Shown here one piece after another: positions 5,443 to 6,922 of a DNA stretch of 6,922 bases (position 1 is its first letter; every line of letters begins with the position of its first letter). The notes under the pieces are model-generated. The model saw only the letters and a program-made list of their open reading frames with translations. It searched no databases and was not told the origin of the DNA. A program made the position numbers and the translations under genes. The stretch comes from Acidobacteriota bacterium (GTDB lineage: Bacteria > Acidobacteriota > Terriglobia > Acidiferrales > UBA7541): contig PKWH01000306.1 of the NCBI GenBank assembly GCA_003131985.1, positions 1-6,922 on the forward strand. Reading direction: 5' to 3'.

Positions 5443-6333
5443 ATGCGTGGTCTAGAGAAGTTCGCAGCCTGCATCCTTGCAATCTTCTCTTGTAGTCTCG
5501 TTCTTGCCGTCGCGCGCTTCCCGGCGCATAGTCAATCTCCTCTTCAAGGATCCGCGCAGGATCCAGACCTCGCATATCTCGGCTTCGATCGAAACGACTA
5601 TCCAGGCGATTCTTACTTGCCCGCGCTCAAACAATCTTTCTCTTTTGCAGGCTATTGGCTGAACGTGCCTCCGGGCGCGAAGTCGAATAGCTGGGCAGGC
5701 AAGCGTGCAATCCTTCGCGACAGCGGCTTCGGTTTTCTCGTGCTGTTCAATGGCCGCACATCGGCTGAACTGAAGCACGCCGCCGATCCTGCCGCCTTGG
5801 CGGCAGCGGACGCGCGAACCGCGATTGAGAATGCAAAGCGCGAAGGTTTCTCGCCTGGAACGGTAATTTTCTTAGATCAAGAAGAAGGAGGGCGCCTGCT
5901 ACCCAAGCAGCAGGAATATTTCCTTGCCTGGGCTGACGGCATAATTTCTGCCGGTTACCGCGCAGGCGTTTATTGTTCAGGAATTCCGGTGAGAGAAGAC
6001 GGCAACCAATCCATCACCACCGCAGAAGATATTCACGATCATGCCAGGGGCCGCAAAATTATTTACTTCGTTTACAACGACGTTTGCCCACCGTCCCCAG
6101 GATGCGCGAGTTCAAAATCTCCCGGGCTCCCATCCGCGAGCGGCATCGAATTCGCCGATATCTGGCAATTCGCGCAGTCGCCTCGCCGCAAAGACTTCGC
6201 GCGCGGCTGTCCCGCTAATTACAATCGCGACGGCAATTGCTATCCGCCTCTAGGAAATAGCGCGGCCCCAATTTATCTCGATCTCGATTCCGCAACTTCC
6301 GCTGATCCGTCGAATGGCAGACTTCAGAACTGA
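5443..6333 (+). CDS. Secreted glycoside-hydrolase-like (DUF1906/GH25-like) protein
   Basis: A 296-residue exported protein. The N-terminus is a signal peptide: MRGLEK, then a hydrophobic stretch (about 8-24), with a plausible cleavage after A28-H29-S30. The S-C at 16-17 is not a good lipobox. The mature part looks like one TIM-barrel glycoside-hydrolase-like domain: LGFDRNDYPG (46-55), FAGYWLN (68-74), GFGFLVLFNGR (95-105), FLDQEEGG (143-150), AGVYCSG (174-180), IWQFAQ (240-245) and YLDLDSA (278-284). Strand-end motifs of the form D-x-E and late W-Q-F are typical of the DUF1906 (Rv2525c-like) and GH25 lysozyme-like superfamily; D145, E147 and E148 are the best catalytic candidates. C178, C215, C221, C256 and C266 lie in the mature part and could form disulfides. 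It starts 13 bases after trpG, so it probably shares that transcript, yet an envelope or cell-wall role has no obvious link to tryptophan synthesis. The fold is moderately supported; substrate and activity are unknown. Confidence 0.65.
   Translation: MRGLEKFAACILAIFSCSLVLAVARFPAHSQSPLQGSAQDPDLAYLGFDRNDYPGDSYLPALKQSFSFAGYWLNVPPGAKSNSWAGKRAILRDSGFGFLVLFNGRTSAELKHAADPAALAAADARTAIENAKREGFSPGTVIFLDQEEGGRLLPKQQEYFLAWADGIISAGYRAGVYCSGIPVREDGNQSITTAEDIHDHARGRKIIYFVYNDVCPPSPGCASSKSPGLPSASGIEFADIWQFAQSPRRKDFARGCPANYNRDGNCYPPLGNSAAPIYLDLDSATSADPSNGRLQN
5789..5806. repeat. Perfect 8-bp inverted repeat inside the glycoside-hydrolase-like gene
   Basis: CTGCCGCC (5789-5796) and GGCGGCAG (5799-5806) are perfect inverted arms around TT. 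They encode the Ala-rich stretch PAALAAADA (about 116-124), so alanine codons in a GC-rich gene may explain them. The arrangement resembles a short dispersed palindromic element, but there is no second copy in the window. Confidence 0.3.
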
Positions 6334-6349
6334 ATTGTTGTTTCAATTC
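6332..6349. terminator. Small inverted repeat between convergent genes, weak terminator candidate
   Basis: GAATTG (6332-6337) and CAATTC (6344-6349) form a perfect 6-bp stem with a TTGTTT loop, filling the gap between the convergent stops and overlapping the + strand TGA. The stem is AT-rich and no T run follows on either strand, so termination is uncertain; the position is the main argument. Confidence 0.25.
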
Positions 6350-6922
6350 TCAGATCGCGCTGTGTGCGTTTCCCTTTTCGGCCTGCGTAAAGGCAACCAA
6401 CCTTTCGAGGCGCTCGCGTGCCCCCCCTGAATCGATCGATTCCGTCGCAATACGCACGCCGTCAAGCCAATCCGTGGCTCGCCCCGCGGCCACCAGCGCA
6501 GCCGCAGCGTTCGCGCGGACGATATCGCGGTGTGCCCCGTGTTCGCGGGGTACCAACGAGCGGCCAAGCACCTTGTGAATGATCAGGGCATTATGTTTCG
6601 CGTCGCCGCCGAGAATCGATTCCAGCGGCGCGCGCCGCAATCCGAAGTCTTCAGGAACGATCGTGTAGCTTCGCACGGTTCCATCGCGCAGCTCGGCTAC
6701 GCTCGTTTCGCCGCCGATTGAAATTTCATCCATCCCGTCCGCGCCGTGCACCACAAAAGCGCGCTTCACTCCCAACTCACCCAACGCCCGCGCGATCAGT
6801 TCCGTAAAGCTAGCGTCGTACACGCCCGCCACTTGCGCTGAAGCCCCCGCTGGGTTCGTCAGCGGTCCCAGTAGATTAAAAACCGTGCGGCCACGAAGCT
6901 GGCGACGAGCGGGCATTGCATG
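6350..6922 (-). CDS. trpD: Anthranilate phosphoribosyltransferase, C-terminal part (cut by window edge)
   Basis: Transfers phosphoribosyl from PRPP to anthranilate, the step after TrpE/TrpG. The visible 190 residues are the C-terminal half of a protein usually about 340 long; the KxGN and GTGGD motifs that bind PRPP lie outside. Visible TrpD signatures in order: HAMPARR at the edge, RTVFNLLGPLTNPAGA, VVHGADGMDEIS (the Asp-Glu pair is the metal-binding site in characterised homologues), VPEDFGL, LGGDAKHNA, then RDIVRANAAAAL and ESIDSGGA. The frame continues through the edge (His-Ala before the ATG at 6916-6914), and HAMPARR is an internal family motif, so that ATG is not the start. The gene runs opposite to trpE/trpG and ends 16 bases from the stop of the glycoside-hydrolase-like gene, so it cannot share the trpEG transcript. 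Its promoter and any further trp genes lie beyond the right edge. Confidence 0.93.
   Translation of the reverse strand, partial: HAMPARRQLRGRTVFNLLGPLTNPAGASAQVAGVYDASFTELIARALGELGVKRAFVVHGADGMDEISIGGETSVAELRDGTVRSYTIVPEDFGLRRAPLESILGGDAKHNALIIHKVLGRSLVPREHGAHRDIVRANAAAALVAAGRATDWLDGVRIATESIDSGGARERLERLVAFTQAEKGNAHSAI

Noticed and set aside
6429..6442. Perfect 14-bp palindrome GAATCGATCGATTC
   Set aside because: It encodes the conserved TrpD stretch E-S-I-D-S, so protein constraint plus chance codon choice explains it; no second copy is present.
6914..6916. ATG as the start of trpD
   Set aside because: HAMPARR is an internal TrpD motif and the frame continues past the edge as His-Ala, so this Met is internal and the gene is truncated by the window.

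Overview
This looks like ordinary bacterial chromosome, moderately GC-rich, with tightly packed genes. The gene content (a fused AroD-AroE protein, TrpE/TrpG with a TrpD nearby, an AMMECR1 protein and two secreted proteins) suggests a soil-type Acidobacteriota (Terriglobia-like) genome. That placement rests on protein style and gene content and was not tested by a search.

Layout. Positions 1-115 hold no gene that can be assigned. An AMMECR1-domain gene (AmmeMemoRadiSam protein A type, + strand, 116-679) converges with a secreted protein gene (- strand, 707-1582) that contains two copies of one module. About 290 bases (1583-1873) separate the latter from the divergent aroDE gene. This interval holds a good sigma70-like promoter for the - strand gene, a candidate promoter for aroDE, a perfect 13-bp dyad and a hairpin followed by Ts.

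A compact + strand cluster follows: aroDE (1874-3388), trpE (3385-4869) and trpG (4866-5429). They are joined by 4-base stop/start overlaps (GTGA, ATGA). Only 13 bases after trpG comes a secreted glycoside-hydrolase-like (DUF1906/GH25-like) protein gene (5443-6333). The window ends with the C-terminal half of trpD on the opposite strand (6350 to the edge), tail to tail with that gene.

How they work together. AroDE carries out dehydroquinate to dehydroshikimate to shikimate. After the later shikimate steps (encoded elsewhere) give chorismate, TrpE/TrpG make anthranilate and TrpD attaches phosphoribosyl to it. The cluster therefore links a mid-shikimate enzyme to the first committed steps of tryptophan synthesis. 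The odd points are the inverted trpD, the extracytoplasmic protein that appears to share the trp transcript, the loss of an otherwise typical Glu in the dehydroquinase active site, and the structured aroDE leader. I see no mobile element, CRISPR array, tRNA or rRNA, and no clear sign of an undescribed system.
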